Notes under the pieces: model-generated
Seen by the model: only the letters and a program-made list of their open reading frames with translations
Told to the model about the DNA's origin: nothing
Database searches by the model: none
Shown here: one piece after another, positions 7,689-15,734 of the stretch
Position numbering within the stretch: position 1 is the first letter of the stretch
Layout: each line of letters opens with the position of its first letter
Program-made: the position numbers and the translations under genes
Assembly (NCBI GenBank): GCA_031274495.1
Contig: JAISQB010000072.1
Location: 1-40,743 of the forward strand
Direction: 5' to 3'
Origin: Campylobacteraceae bacterium
GTDB taxonomy: Bacteria > Campylobacterota > Campylobacteria > Campylobacterales > Campylobacteraceae
Length of the DNA: 40,743 bases

Positions 7689-8684
7689 ATGAAAAAATTG
7701 TTAAAAGGTTTAATAGGAGTTGCCATTGCTGCAACGGTATCAAGCGCGGCTGATTATACTATCAAAGTTTCGCATGTGGTAAACGCGAATACTCCAAAAG
7801 GCAAAGCTGCTGACTTTTTTGCCAAAAGAGTAGGAGAACTCACAAACGGAACGGTTAAAGTGGATGTTTTTCCGAGTGCGCAACTATATAAAGACGAAGA
7901 TGTTTTAAGGGCGCTTCAAAGGGGCAGCAATGTGCAGATAGCGATGCCGAGTCTTTCGGTATTTACGCGTATCACACCTGAAATGCAGCTTTTTGACTTG
8001 CCGTTTATCTTCAGAGATAAAGAGCATCTGTATAAAGTTATGGACGGCGCAGTAGGCGACAAACTTAAGAAAAAAGTAGCAGATAAAGGTTTTATCGCTA
8101 TGGAGTACTGGGATGCCGGTTTTAAAAACTTCTCATCAAGCAAAAAAGCTATCTTAGAGCCATCTGATGCTAAAGGGCAAAAGTTCCGCTCTATGAGTTC
8201 AAAGGTGCTTGAGGAGCAGTTCAAAGCCATCGGCGGCAATCCGCAAATCCTTCCATTCTCAGAGGTCTATTCCGCGCTTCAGCAAGGAGTCGTGGACGCG
8301 GCTGAGAATCCGTACGCCAACTTTTATAACTCCAAATTTCACGAAGTCCAATCAAGCTATACGCTTACCGACCATGGATATTTGGGCTATCTTGTCATCA
8401 TAAGCAAAAAATTCTGGGATGAATTTCCCGCGAATTTAAAGCCCTTGGTTACGCAGGCTATGAGAGAGGCTACGATCTATGAGCGCGAAGAGGCGGCAAA
8501 AGATGATGAGACGATTTTTGCGGCACTGAAAGAGTATGAGGCGAACTCAAAAGGTAAGTTCAAAATTTATACTCTGACAGATAAGCAAAAAGAGGCGTGG
8601 AGAGTGGCAATGGAGCCTGTCTATAAGAAGTTTTACGATGTGATAGGCGAAGATTTGATAAAAGAGACTATAGCTACGAAATAG
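7689..8684 (+). CDS. dctP: TRAP transporter solute-binding protein, DctP type
   Basis: 331 residues. A cleavable signal peptide (MKKLLKGLIGVAIAATVSSA) precedes the mature domain, so the protein is periplasmic. It binds C4-dicarboxylates (succinate, fumarate, malate) or similar organic acids and hands them to DctQM. Family marks include the early HVVNANTPKGKAADFFA segment, the substrate-carboxylate Arg in KGQKFRSM, and GVVDAAENPYANFYNSKFHE. The AAGGAG site fixes the start. It is first in the dctPQM operon and is separated from dctQ by a hairpin. Exact substrate cannot be read from the sequence; the DctP subfamily suggests dicarboxylates. Confidence 0.93.
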   Translation: MKKLLKGLIGVAIAATVSSAADYTIKVSHVVNANTPKGKAADFFAKRVGELTNGTVKVDVFPSAQLYKDEDVLRALQRGSNVQIAMPSLSVFTRITPEMQLFDLPFIFRDKEHLYKVMDGAVGDKLKKKVADKGFIAMEYWDAGFKNFSSSKKAILEPSDAKGQKFRSMSSKVLEEQFKAIGGNPQILPFSEVYSALQQGVVDAAENPYANFYNSKFHEVQSSYTLTDHGYLGYLVIISKKFWDEFPANLKPLVTQAMREATIYEREEAAKDDETIFAALKEYEANSKGKFKIYTLTDKQKEAWRVAMEPVYKKFYDVIGEDLIKETIATK

Positions 8685-8701
8685 TCTTTGCGGTTTAAAA
8701 T

Positions 8702-8733
8702 GGGCGCAAAAGGTTTATAGCTTTTTGCGTCCC
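8702..8733 (+). promoter_or_regulatory. Intercistronic hairpin between dctP and dctQ
   Basis: GGGCGCAAAAG (8702-8712) can pair with CTTTTTGCGTCCC (8721-8733). No T-run follows, so it is more likely a processing or stabilising stem than a full terminator. Such stems are commonly found between the abundant binding protein and the membrane subunits of an operon. Confidence 0.5.
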
Positions 8734-8759
8734 CCATATTGTCTTTAAAAGGCATTTGT

Positions 8760-9308
8760 ATGTTAAAAAAAATATTTGATTTCGTGGATACCGTTGTGGT
8801 TACCATGAACAAAACTATCGCCGTTGGCGGTATGGCTTTAGGGGTTTTATTGGCATTTGTCAATGTTGTGCTGCGTTATGTATTTAACGAGGGCTTATCA
8901 TGGGCAGGGGAGATGACCAACTATCTTTTTATCTGGTCTGCGCTTTTTGGAGCGGCATATGGCTTCAAAAAGGGCATACACATCTCGGTAACTATACTTT
9001 TACACCTGTTTCCGGTCAAAATAGCAAAATTTTTCGTCATATTCGCGAGCGCGTTTTCGTGCCTTTTTTTGATGCTTATGGCGTATCTTGGCACAAAATT
9101 GCTCATCTTGACGGCGGAGTTTGGCGAGACAAGTCCGGATCTGTGGAATATACCTATGTGGATACCGATGATAGTTCTTCCGCTCTCATTTGCCGCCGCC
9201 GCGTTTAGAGCCGGCGAAAAGGTGTATGAGTTTGCCAAAACACCGGCAAACGAAGTATTAAAAACAAGCGAAGATGAGTTGGTACACGACTCAGCCGTGA
9301 AAGAGTAG
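8760..9308 (+). CDS. dctQ: TRAP transporter small permease subunit, DctQ type
   Basis: 182 residues from the chosen ATG at 8760 (AAAAGG lies at 8747-8752). A longer TTG-initiated reading at 8739 has no ribosome binding site and would place the hairpin end against the start. Four membrane helices with the DctQ-typical NVVLRYVFNEGLSWAGEM and a following segment ending in FGAAYGFKKGIHI. It couples the periplasmic binding protein to DctM. It ends nine bases before dctM. The C-terminal tail is acidic and hydrophilic. Confidence 0.92.
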   Translation: MLKKIFDFVDTVVVTMNKTIAVGGMALGVLLAFVNVVLRYVFNEGLSWAGEMTNYLFIWSALFGAAYGFKKGIHISVTILLHLFPVKIAKFFVIFASAFSCLFLMLMAYLGTKLLILTAEFGETSPDLWNIPMWIPMIVLPLSFAAAAFRAGEKVYEFAKTPANEVLKTSEDELVHDSAVKE

Positions 9309-9317
9309 GGTAGAGAG

Positions 9318-10637
9318 ATGATGATCATTACACTATTTGTCCTGCTTTTCGCGCTGATGTTAGTCGGTGTGCCCGTATCCGTGTCGCTTGGAGCCAGCAC
9401 GATAATAACGGCACTTTTATTTACCAATCTTGATGTCGGCGATTTTGCCGAGCATGTATTTAACGGACTCAACCAATATACACTCATGGCGATACCGATG
9501 TTCATTTTAGCCGGTTCGTTTCTCTCCAAGGGAAGCGCGGCGCAGAGGATAGTCGACTTTGCCAAAGCGATAGTGGGGCATCTGCCCGGCGGTCTTCCGA
9601 TATCGGCTATATTTGCCTGTATGGTATTTGCGGCTGTGAGCGGCTCATCTCCCGCTACGGTTGTCGCTATCGGCTCCGTTATGTACGGCGCGATAAAAGA
9701 GGCGGGATATCCTGCCAAATACGCCATTGGAACGATAGCCACGAGCGGAAGCTTGGGTATCTTGATACCGCCTTCGGTTGTCTTTATAGTCTACGGCGTT
9801 ACCGCTGAGCAGTCTATCGGCGACCTTTTTGTGGCGGGTATAGTTCCGGGAATTATGCTTGGGCTTATGCTTATGGCGTTTGCCTATTTTGGCGCTAGAA
9901 AACTTGGCTTCAAGGGCGGCAAACCGTTAAGTTTTAAAGAGAGATTTAAGGCTTTTAGAAGGGCGTTTTGGGCGCTTTTAATTATCGTTATAGTCGTCGG
10001 CGGTATATATGGCGGCATCTTTACGCCTACGGAAGCGGGCGCGGTGTGTGCGGTTTATGCTTTTGTCGTCTCATTTTTCGTCTATAGAGATATAAAATTA
10101 AAAGATGTCTATAGGGTCATACTTGATTCGGCGATGACAACATCTATGGTATTTTTTATCATAGCCAACGCGATGATTTTTGCGCACTTTTTGACGGGCG
10201 AGACTATACCACATCAGATTACGCAGATGATTTTGGACGCGGATGTCGGACCTATCACATTTTTGATTATCGTCAATATACTGCTTCTTATTATGGGGCA
10301 GTTTATGGAGCCGTCATCGGTCGTTATGATAACAACGCCGTTGCTGCTTCCTATCGCCGTTGCTTTGGGTATCCACCCGGTACATCTTGGCGTTATCATG
10401 ATAGTCAATATGGAGATAGGTATGGTAACGCCGCCCGTGGGACTCAACCTCTTCGTCGCCAGCGCGATAACGGGGCTAAATCTCAAAGAGGTCGTGGTGG
10501 CAGCTTTGCCGTGGGCTCTTACTATATTTGCGGGGCTCATCCTCATCACATACATACCCGCCATCTCGTTGTGGCTGCCGTATGAATTTCCGGTATATTT
10601 TGACGCTTTCAAACAGTTCATCATAGGGCTATTTTAA
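9318..10637 (+). CDS. dctM: TRAP transporter large permease subunit, DctM type
   Basis: 439 residues with 12-13 membrane helices, in the usual 425-440 range. It is the Na+-coupled transport channel of the system. Family marks are PVSVSLGAS near the N-terminus, AVSGSSPATVVAIGSVM, GYPAKYAIGTIATSGSLGIL and the IPPSVVFIVYG motif, and MEIGMVTPPVGLNLFV in the C-terminal half. The start is the first of two consecutive ATG codons after TAGAGAG. It closes the dctPQM operon and is followed by a hairpin. Confidence 0.95.
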   Translation: MMIITLFVLLFALMLVGVPVSVSLGASTIITALLFTNLDVGDFAEHVFNGLNQYTLMAIPMFILAGSFLSKGSAAQRIVDFAKAIVGHLPGGLPISAIFACMVFAAVSGSSPATVVAIGSVMYGAIKEAGYPAKYAIGTIATSGSLGILIPPSVVFIVYGVTAEQSIGDLFVAGIVPGIMLGLMLMAFAYFGARKLGFKGGKPLSFKERFKAFRRAFWALLIIVIVVGGIYGGIFTPTEAGAVCAVYAFVVSFFVYRDIKLKDVYRVILDSAMTTSMVFFIIANAMIFAHFLTGETIPHQITQMILDADVGPITFLIIVNILLLIMGQFMEPSSVVMITTPLLLPIAVALGIHPVHLGVIMIVNMEIGMVTPPVGLNLFVASAITGLNLKEVVVAALPWALTIFAGLILITYIPAISLWLPYEFPVYFDAFKQFIIGLF

Positions 10638-10642
10638 CTTTT

Positions 10643-10683
10643 GCGCAGGGGAGGTGTAACTTCCCCGCGCACCCCTCTTTTTT
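10643..10683 (+). terminator. Terminator-like hairpin after dctM
   Basis: GCGCAGGGGAGG (10643-10654) pairs with CTTCCCCGCGC (10660-10670). A seven-T run occurs at 10677-10683 after ACCCCTC, so the T-run is offset by several bases. Confidence 0.5.
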
Positions 10684-10808
10684 GCACACAATCCGATTTT
10701 CCGCCACTTGTTATCTTCTCGTATACTCTTTTTGTTACTAAGAGTAACGCCAAGCAAACAAAAAAGAGCCTTTTTTGCTAATGTCATATTGAAGTCGTTT
10801 CTCTTCTT

Positions 10809-10814
10809 TATAAT
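10809..10814 (+). promoter_or_regulatory. Minus-10 box (TATAAT) for the symporter gene
   Basis: TATAAT lies about 55 bases upstream of the preferred ATG (10869), with the AAGGAGAA site at 10853-10860 between them. Confidence 0.5.
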
Positions 10815-10868
10815 AAAAAGTTTTATTTGAAACCTATATCGAAACTTAAATTAAGGAGAAGCGTTTTT

Positions 10869-12653
10869 ATGGAGAAAGCGAAAAATTGGAAAGACTATAC
10901 CGTCAAAAGTTTAGTCTTTTGGGTCATCTTAGGAATTGTAGCGGGTGTCTTTTGCGGATACTTTTTAGCAGACAGGCAAGATGTTACGATCACTGCCGCG
11001 AAGAGTTCGCAAAAGAGCGCTTTGGTGTCGGTCACACTGCCCCAAAATGCCGACAAAAGCGTACAGCTGTCACTTTCTAAAGATTCTGTGGGGACCATCA
11101 GCTCCACGACAGACCATAAAAACGGCACCTACAGCGCGCTTGTGACATCCGAAGAAGAGGGCACCGCGACCGTGGGATACAGCTTTAATTTTGCCGCCGA
11201 TACAGATCTAAAAAAGCTCATCTACTCCGTATATGAGAGCGCGCCGGACAGCAACCTCTACACAGTCGCCGGCGGATTGAAACTAAAGGTAAACTTCAGC
11301 GCCGATGAGGTGACAAGCTTTGATAAAGAGAGAGCGGAAATTGGCTATGTGCACCATACGACCGACGCTATGGGAGTCGGCGTGAAGGTCAAAAAGGGGA
11401 TAGATCTATTTATATGGGTTTTGAAGCTACTGGTCGGACCTATTATATTTTTGACGATAATTTTGGGCATCATAGGGCTTGAGAGTCTAAAAAAAGTTGG
11501 CTCCATCGGGCTTAAGGCGTTTATATATTTTGAGATTATAAGTACATTTGCGCTTGCTATCGGCATACTTTTCGGCAATCTTTTGGCTCCGGGGGCGGGT
11601 ATGGATATCGATATGAGCGCGCTTGACGCGGCAAGTATAACGGTAGCTTCAAGCGCTGAAGTGAGCATTTTGGCAGAAGTAAAAATGATACTTAAAAACG
11701 CGATGCCGGTCTACTATATGGCGGATGAGAGCGGTTGGTTTAGCTTTATGCAAGGGGGCGAGCTTGTCAAAGGGTGGATCATCCCCGACCCCATACACCC
11801 CTTTATAGAGGGCAAAACGCTGCAAGTTTTGGTGATGGCACTCACTTTTGCGATACTCATCTCGGCGTTTGCGGGAAAAATCAAAGCAAGGATATTGGCG
11901 CCTTTAGAGAGAGCGCAGGACTTTTTCTTTTTTGTATTGAAAATGCTAATGTGGTTTAGCCCTATCGCCGCTTTTTGTGCGATGTCGTTTTTGATAGGCA
12001 AATTCGGCATAGACACTATCGTCAATATGGGCGGCTTGCTGTTAGTGATGCTCTTTTCATGTATGGTGTTTATATTTGTGGTACTTGGTGCTATTATGCA
12101 CTTTTTCTTCAAAATCAACATTTTCAAATTTATGTACTACATCCACAAAGAGGTCCTTGTGGTATTTGCGACCTCCTCAAGCGAAAGTGCGCTGGGGCCG
12201 TTGATGAAGCGCTTGGAGCAAGCGGGCATCGGCAAAGGCGTAACGGGGCTTGTCGTACCGACGGGCTACTCGTTCAATCTTGACTGCACCAACATCTATC
12301 TGGCTTTGTCTATCATCTTTTTGTCGCAGGCTACGGGCGTCGAACTCACGCTCTTTCAGCAGTTGACCATATTGGTGATTTTGATGCTTACCTCCAAAGG
12401 CGCGGTGGGCGTTACGGGGTCGGGATTTATCGTGCTTGCGGGAACTTTGCAGGCGGTGGATTGCGGTATAGCCCCAGCCGCCGTGGCGATACTTTTGGGC
12501 GTAGATAAATTTATGAGCGAGATGAGAGCTGTGGGCAACCTCTGCGGAAACGCCGTCGCTGCCGTAGTTGTCGGGGCGTGGGACAAACAGATAAATATGA
12601 AAAAATTCAAACACACGCTAGACCATCCAAAAAGCGTACACAGCGTTCTATAA
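10869..12653 (+). CDS. DctA-like dicarboxylate/amino acid:cation symporter with inserted extracytoplasmic domain
   Basis: 594 residues from ATG 10869, preceded by AAGGAG; a TTG 42 bases earlier lies upstream of that site and is rejected. After TM1 (about 14-33) there is an insert of roughly 135 residues (36-172), rich in Ser, Thr, Asp and Lys and beta-like, before TM2 begins near KGIDLFIWVLKLLVGP. The rest is a standard symporter. It has VFATSSSESALGPLMKR (the serine-rich hairpin), VVPTGYSFNLDCTNIYLAL (usual sequence NLDGT), SKGAVGVTGSGFIVLAGTL and LLGVDKFMSEMRAVGNL. These mark a Na+- or H+-coupled carrier for C4-dicarboxylates or acidic amino acids. A second enlarged loop lies near 275-305. 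DctA is normally about 430 residues. Its own promoter and terminator make it monocistronic. The function of the insert is unknown. Confidence 0.88.
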   Translation: MEKAKNWKDYTVKSLVFWVILGIVAGVFCGYFLADRQDVTITAAKSSQKSALVSVTLPQNADKSVQLSLSKDSVGTISSTTDHKNGTYSALVTSEEEGTATVGYSFNFAADTDLKKLIYSVYESAPDSNLYTVAGGLKLKVNFSADEVTSFDKERAEIGYVHHTTDAMGVGVKVKKGIDLFIWVLKLLVGPIIFLTIILGIIGLESLKKVGSIGLKAFIYFEIISTFALAIGILFGNLLAPGAGMDIDMSALDAASITVASSAEVSILAEVKMILKNAMPVYYMADESGWFSFMQGGELVKGWIIPDPIHPFIEGKTLQVLVMALTFAILISAFAGKIKARILAPLERAQDFFFFVLKMLMWFSPIAAFCAMSFLIGKFGIDTIVNMGGLLLVMLFSCMVFIFVVLGAIMHFFFKINIFKFMYYIHKEVLVVFATSSSESALGPLMKRLEQAGIGKGVTGLVVPTGYSFNLDCTNIYLALSIIFLSQATGVELTLFQQLTILVILMLTSKGAVGVTGSGFIVLAGTLQAVDCGIAPAAVAILLGVDKFMSEMRAVGNLCGNAVAAVVVGAWDKQINMKKFKHTLDHPKSVHSVL

Positions 12654-12666
12654 CCTATCAAATACA

Positions 12667-12699
12667 CGCGCCGTCCTTGTTTGTGACGGCGCGCTTTTA
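12667..12699 (+). terminator. Rho-independent terminator after the symporter gene
   Basis: CGCGCCGTC (12667-12675) and GACGGCGCG (12685-12693) form a perfect 9-bp stem, followed by CTTTTAT. The end overlaps the stop codon of the convergent ogt gene. Confidence 0.75.
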
Positions 12700-13191
12700 T
12701 CTCGCCCCTTCTAACTTCAATAGATATAGCTTTTTATCAACCCCACCCGCATAGCCTGTTAAGCTGCCATCCGCGCCTAAAACTCTGTGGCAGGGGATGA
12801 GTATGGATATAGGGTTGCGTCCGACTGCGCCGCCTACGGCTTGGGAGGACATTTTGGCGTTTGATTCGTATGCTAAGATTTGGGCGATTTTGCCGTAAGT
12901 GGTGCTCTGCCCGTATTCAATCTGTCTTAAGATATTCCAAACTTTTTGTTGAAAAGGCGAGCCTATGGGAGCTAATTTTATATCGGGCAGACTTCGCGCC
13001 TCACCTTTAAAATAGCCATCAAGCCACTTTTGCAAAACCAAAAACACCGTGAAATCCTCCGCCTTAACCCACTCTTTGGTATCAGGAAAATATTTTTGCC
13101 CCGCAAACCAAACCCCGCTAATCGCCTCCCCATCCCCCGCCGCTACCATATCCCCAATAGGCGTCTTAAGCCCACAAGTAAAAATCGCCAT
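12697..13191 (-). CDS. ogt: Methylated-DNA--protein-cysteine methyltransferase
   Basis: 164 residues. A suicide enzyme that transfers the O6-alkyl group from guanine (or O4 from thymine) to its own Cys. The active-site motif PCHRVLGADGSLTGYAGG is present with Cys134 as acceptor, preceded by the helix-turn-helix region TTYGKIAQ and VGGAVGRNPI. The start at 13191 is favoured because AGGAGG lies six bases upstream (plus-strand 13198-13203). A GTG nine codons further upstream would put this site inside the gene. It converges on the DctA-like gene. Short Ogt-type protein with no Ada regulatory domain. Confidence 0.93.
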   Translation of the reverse strand: MAIFTCGLKTPIGDMVAAGDGEAISGVWFAGQKYFPDTKEWVKAEDFTVFLVLQKWLDGYFKGEARSLPDIKLAPIGSPFQQKVWNILRQIEYGQSTTYGKIAQILAYESNAKMSSQAVGGAVGRNPISILIPCHRVLGADGSLTGYAGGVDKKLYLLKLEGAR

Positions 13192-13331
13192 CTTCGTCCT
13201 CCTAATCGCGGCAAACACGGAAAAATCTATGCAGCCTAAGATGGCACATTATATCACTTATCCAACAAAAAGTATGCGATAGATAAACAGATTGACTATT
13301 TTTACCCGACGCAATAACAGTTTTCACCCTA

Positions 13332-14753
13332 TCAATTTAAAGCTTTGCCGTCTTCCAATAAAGTTTCACTTAGAATTTTTCCATCTTCATCGTACCTCTT
13401 TGCGACACCATCCATTTGACCGTTCTTATACGGAGTTTCTATTGCAATTTTTCCACTTTCATAATATTGCTTAGCAAGACCATCTGCTTTGCCGTTCTTG
13501 TGTAGGGCTTCTATTAAAATCTTTCCACTTTCATAATACCATCTCCCCACCCCCTCTATCTTGCCGTTTTTATGTGGAATTTCTGCTTTGATTTTTCCAC
13601 TTTCATAATACTGTTTCTTCGTCCCCTCTATCTTGCCGTTTTTATACGGAATTTTATATTCAATTTTTCCACTCTCATAATACCGTTTCTCTACCTCCTC
13701 TAATTTACCATTTTTATATAGAGCTTCTGTTGCAATCTTTCCACTTTCATAATATTGTTTAGCAAGACCATCTTTTTTACCGTTTTTGTGTGGGACTTCT
13801 ACTGCAATTTTTCCACTTTCATAATACCATCTCCCTATCCCCTCTATTTCGTCGTTCTTATGTGGAATTTCTGCTTTGATTTTCCCATTTTCATAATACT
13901 GCTTCTCTACTCCTTCTTGCTTATCGTCTATATGCGGAATTTCTGCTTCAATCTTTCCACTCATATAATACCACTTCTCTACCCCCTCTTTTGTACCGTT
14001 TATATGCGGAATCTCTGCTTTGATTTTCCCATTTTCATAATACCGCTTCCCCATCCCCTTCGGTTTACCGTTTTCATACAGAATCTCTGTTTCAATTGTC
14101 CCACTCTCATAATACCGCCTCTCCATCCCTTCTCGCCTATCGTTTTTATACGAATTCTCTTCCGCAATTTTTCCGCTCTCGTAATAGAGCTTTTCTACCC
14201 CTTCCAATTTGCCGTCTTTATACGGCGTTTCCCGTCTAACCTTTCCATTTTCACGATACCGTTTTCTTACCCCTTCGGGTTCATCGTTTTTATACGGAAT
14301 CTCTTCCTCAATTTTTCCGCTCTTATAGTACCACTTCTCTACCCCTTCCAATTTACCATCTTTATACGGCGCTTCTCGTCTAATCTTTCCGCTCTCATAA
14401 TAGAGCTTCTCCACTCCATCTTGCTTTCCATCTTTATACGGAGTTTCCCGCTCAATCTTTCCATTTTTATGATACTGCCTCCCCATCCCTTCCAACTCGC
14501 CGTTTTTATACGAAACCTCTTCTTCAATTTTCCCGTTTTCATTGTATCTCTTTGCAACACCGTCTTTTTTGCCGTTTTTATATGGAGTTTGCCAACCAAA
14601 GACAGTATTTAAAATCCCATTGATAGGTTTGCCGTCGCTGCTATGCACGATATCGGTTTTTGCATTGTAAAAAGCATCTTCATCAAATGTATATTGTGTT
14701 TGAGAGAGGACAATCGCGGGGATTAATAGTAAAAAAAGTAGAGCAGGGCGCAT
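13332..14753 (-). CDS. Secreted MORN_2-repeat protein (YwqK-like), 17 repeats
   Basis: 473 residues. An N-terminal signal peptide (MRPALLFLLLIPAIVLS) implies export. Residues 56-463 are 17 consecutive units of exactly 24 residues without a single indel. The consensus is roughly xPYKNGKxEGVxKxYYESGKI followed by two variable residues and E, which is the MORN_2 variant found in proteins annotated as YwqK family antitoxin. A short tail of ten residues closes the protein. The start ATG follows AAGGAGATATTT. Such repeats form long beta-hairpin ribbons or solenoids likely to mediate binding. I see no toxin gene next to it, so the antitoxin label should not be taken literally. The neighbouring genes give no functional link. 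Confidence 0.85.
   Translation of the reverse strand: MRPALLFLLLIPAIVLSQTQYTFDEDAFYNAKTDIVHSSDGKPINGILNTVFGWQTPYKNGKKDGVAKRYNENGKIEEEVSYKNGELEGMGRQYHKNGKIERETPYKDGKQDGVEKLYYESGKIRREAPYKDGKLEGVEKWYYKSGKIEEEIPYKNDEPEGVRKRYRENGKVRRETPYKDGKLEGVEKLYYESGKIAEENSYKNDRREGMERRYYESGTIETEILYENGKPKGMGKRYYENGKIKAEIPHINGTKEGVEKWYYMSGKIEAEIPHIDDKQEGVEKQYYENGKIKAEIPHKNDEIEGIGRWYYESGKIAVEVPHKNGKKDGLAKQYYESGKIATEALYKNGKLEEVEKRYYESGKIEYKIPYKNGKIEGTKKQYYESGKIKAEIPHKNGKIEGVGRWYYESGKILIEALHKNGKADGLAKQYYESGKIAIETPYKNGQMDGVAKRYDEDGKILSETLLEDGKALN
13365..14588 (-). repeat. 17 tandem 72-bp repeats encoding MORN_2 units
   Basis: 1224 bases equals 17 times 72 with constant phase throughout. Copies are diverged at many positions but retain blocks such as TATTATGAAAGTGGAAA. 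A long open frame on the opposite strand (13755-14612) is only a by-product of this periodicity. Confidence 0.9.
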
Positions 14754-14897
14754 AAATATCTCCTTGTTTGGTAAAAATTTTGACTTAATTGTAATGTAGT
14801 TGTTCTTAATGCTATATTTAGTTATATTTTTTTGTTGCTACTGCTTTATCGCCTGAAAATGGAGGCTTCTAAGCAACATAATTTTTATATTCTCGCG

Positions 14898-15734
14898 TTA
14901 CCTAACGCCGCTTTTATTAGATGGGGAGAATTTTCTGAGGATGACGATAACAGCGATAAATCCGACAAGTAACAATACCCAATGCTTTTCCACGAATAGT
15001 TCTATTTCAGACTTTCTATCATATACCCCGTCTATCAATGCCATCAGGTCAAACTCCGCGACATCATCTGTGAGGGGGTCAAAATCTTCGTACCGTTTAC
15101 CCTCATTAAAGCGCGTGTTTTCTATCAGCTCTTTGACGAATGCTTTGTCTGCCTCGACATCATCCATATCCGTGACTAAATCCAGCATCACATACCCCTC
15201 GCGCCCCAGAAGATAGGCGCTGTAACGCAATCTGGGCGGCGTTGCGTTTGGGTTTTTGTTGCGTAGTGACGCAGACCAGATGAGGCGGTGCGTTTGGCTG
15301 TCGTATATCGGCTTTTCTACCCAGCCCACGACTTCGATATCTTTAAAAGTTACACTCGCCCTCTCTTGCTCGGTATAACTCTCAGTGCTGTTTTTCAGGC
15401 TTAAAAATATCTCATCCGCATCCCAATCTTTCGCCCCGCTATCTTTAATATAACCCGTCTTGTGAAAACTTATGACGATATGTCCGCCCATATTTTTATG
15501 AGAAACCATTCCGCAATAGTTATCGATATAGTTCGCAGTAGATGCGGGCAAAAAATAGAACCCCTCCGGCAACGCCACAACGGCTTGATTGTTTAGCTCT
15601 ATTTCGCGGTTTTTCGCTACTTTTAGGCTCCAATCCATATAAAAACGCGCTTTGGCTGCCCTCTCGTCCCTCTGCGAATCTTGCGCGCTAAGGGTAACGG
15701 CAAGCAAGAGCGCCGCCAATATTTTTAAATTCAT
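14898..15734 (-). CDS. DUF2167 family membrane-anchored exported protein
   Basis: 278 residues. A signal peptide (MNLKILAALLLAVTLSA) and a single C-terminal membrane helix (HWVLLLVGFIAVIVILRKF) followed by a short positively charged tail. The bulk is therefore expected outside the cytoplasm. The central domain matches what I know of DUF2167. Marks are LPEGFYFLPA, FHKTGYIKDSGAKDWDADE, GWVEKPIYDSQTHRLIWSA, LLGREGYVMLDLVTD, and RYEDFDPLTDDVAEFDLMAL. Its function is not established. Its ATG overlaps the stop of the upstream deaminase gene by four bases (ATGA), so the two are co-translated even though a metabolic link is not obvious. Confidence 0.75.
   Translation of the reverse strand: MNLKILAALLLAVTLSAQDSQRDERAAKARFYMDWSLKVAKNREIELNNQAVVALPEGFYFLPASTANYIDNYCGMVSHKNMGGHIVISFHKTGYIKDSGAKDWDADEIFLSLKNSTESYTEQERASVTFKDIEVVGWVEKPIYDSQTHRLIWSASLRNKNPNATPPRLRYSAYLLGREGYVMLDLVTDMDDVEADKAFVKELIENTRFNEGKRYEDFDPLTDDVAEFDLMALIDGVYDRKSEIELFVEKHWVLLLVGFIAVIVILRKFSPSNKSGVR

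Noticed and set aside
8739-8759. TTG start giving a longer DctQ
   Set aside because: No ribosome binding site before it, while ATG 8760 has AAAAGG and begins the conserved N-terminus.
10827-10868. TTG start giving a longer symporter
   Set aside because: The AAGGAG site lies between this codon and ATG 10869, so the ATG is the better start.
13365-14588. Regular repeats as a CRISPR array
   Set aside because: The repeats are contiguous, coding, 72 bp long and without unique spacers.
13755-14612. 285-codon plus-strand frame
   Set aside because: It lies antisense to the MORN_2 repeats and is kept open by the 72-bp periodicity. The minus-strand gene has the signal peptide, ribosome binding site and recognised repeat family.
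13332-14753. YwqK-like MORN_2 protein as the antitoxin of a toxin-antitoxin pair
   Set aside because: There is no adjacent toxin-like gene on either side, and the protein is secreted.
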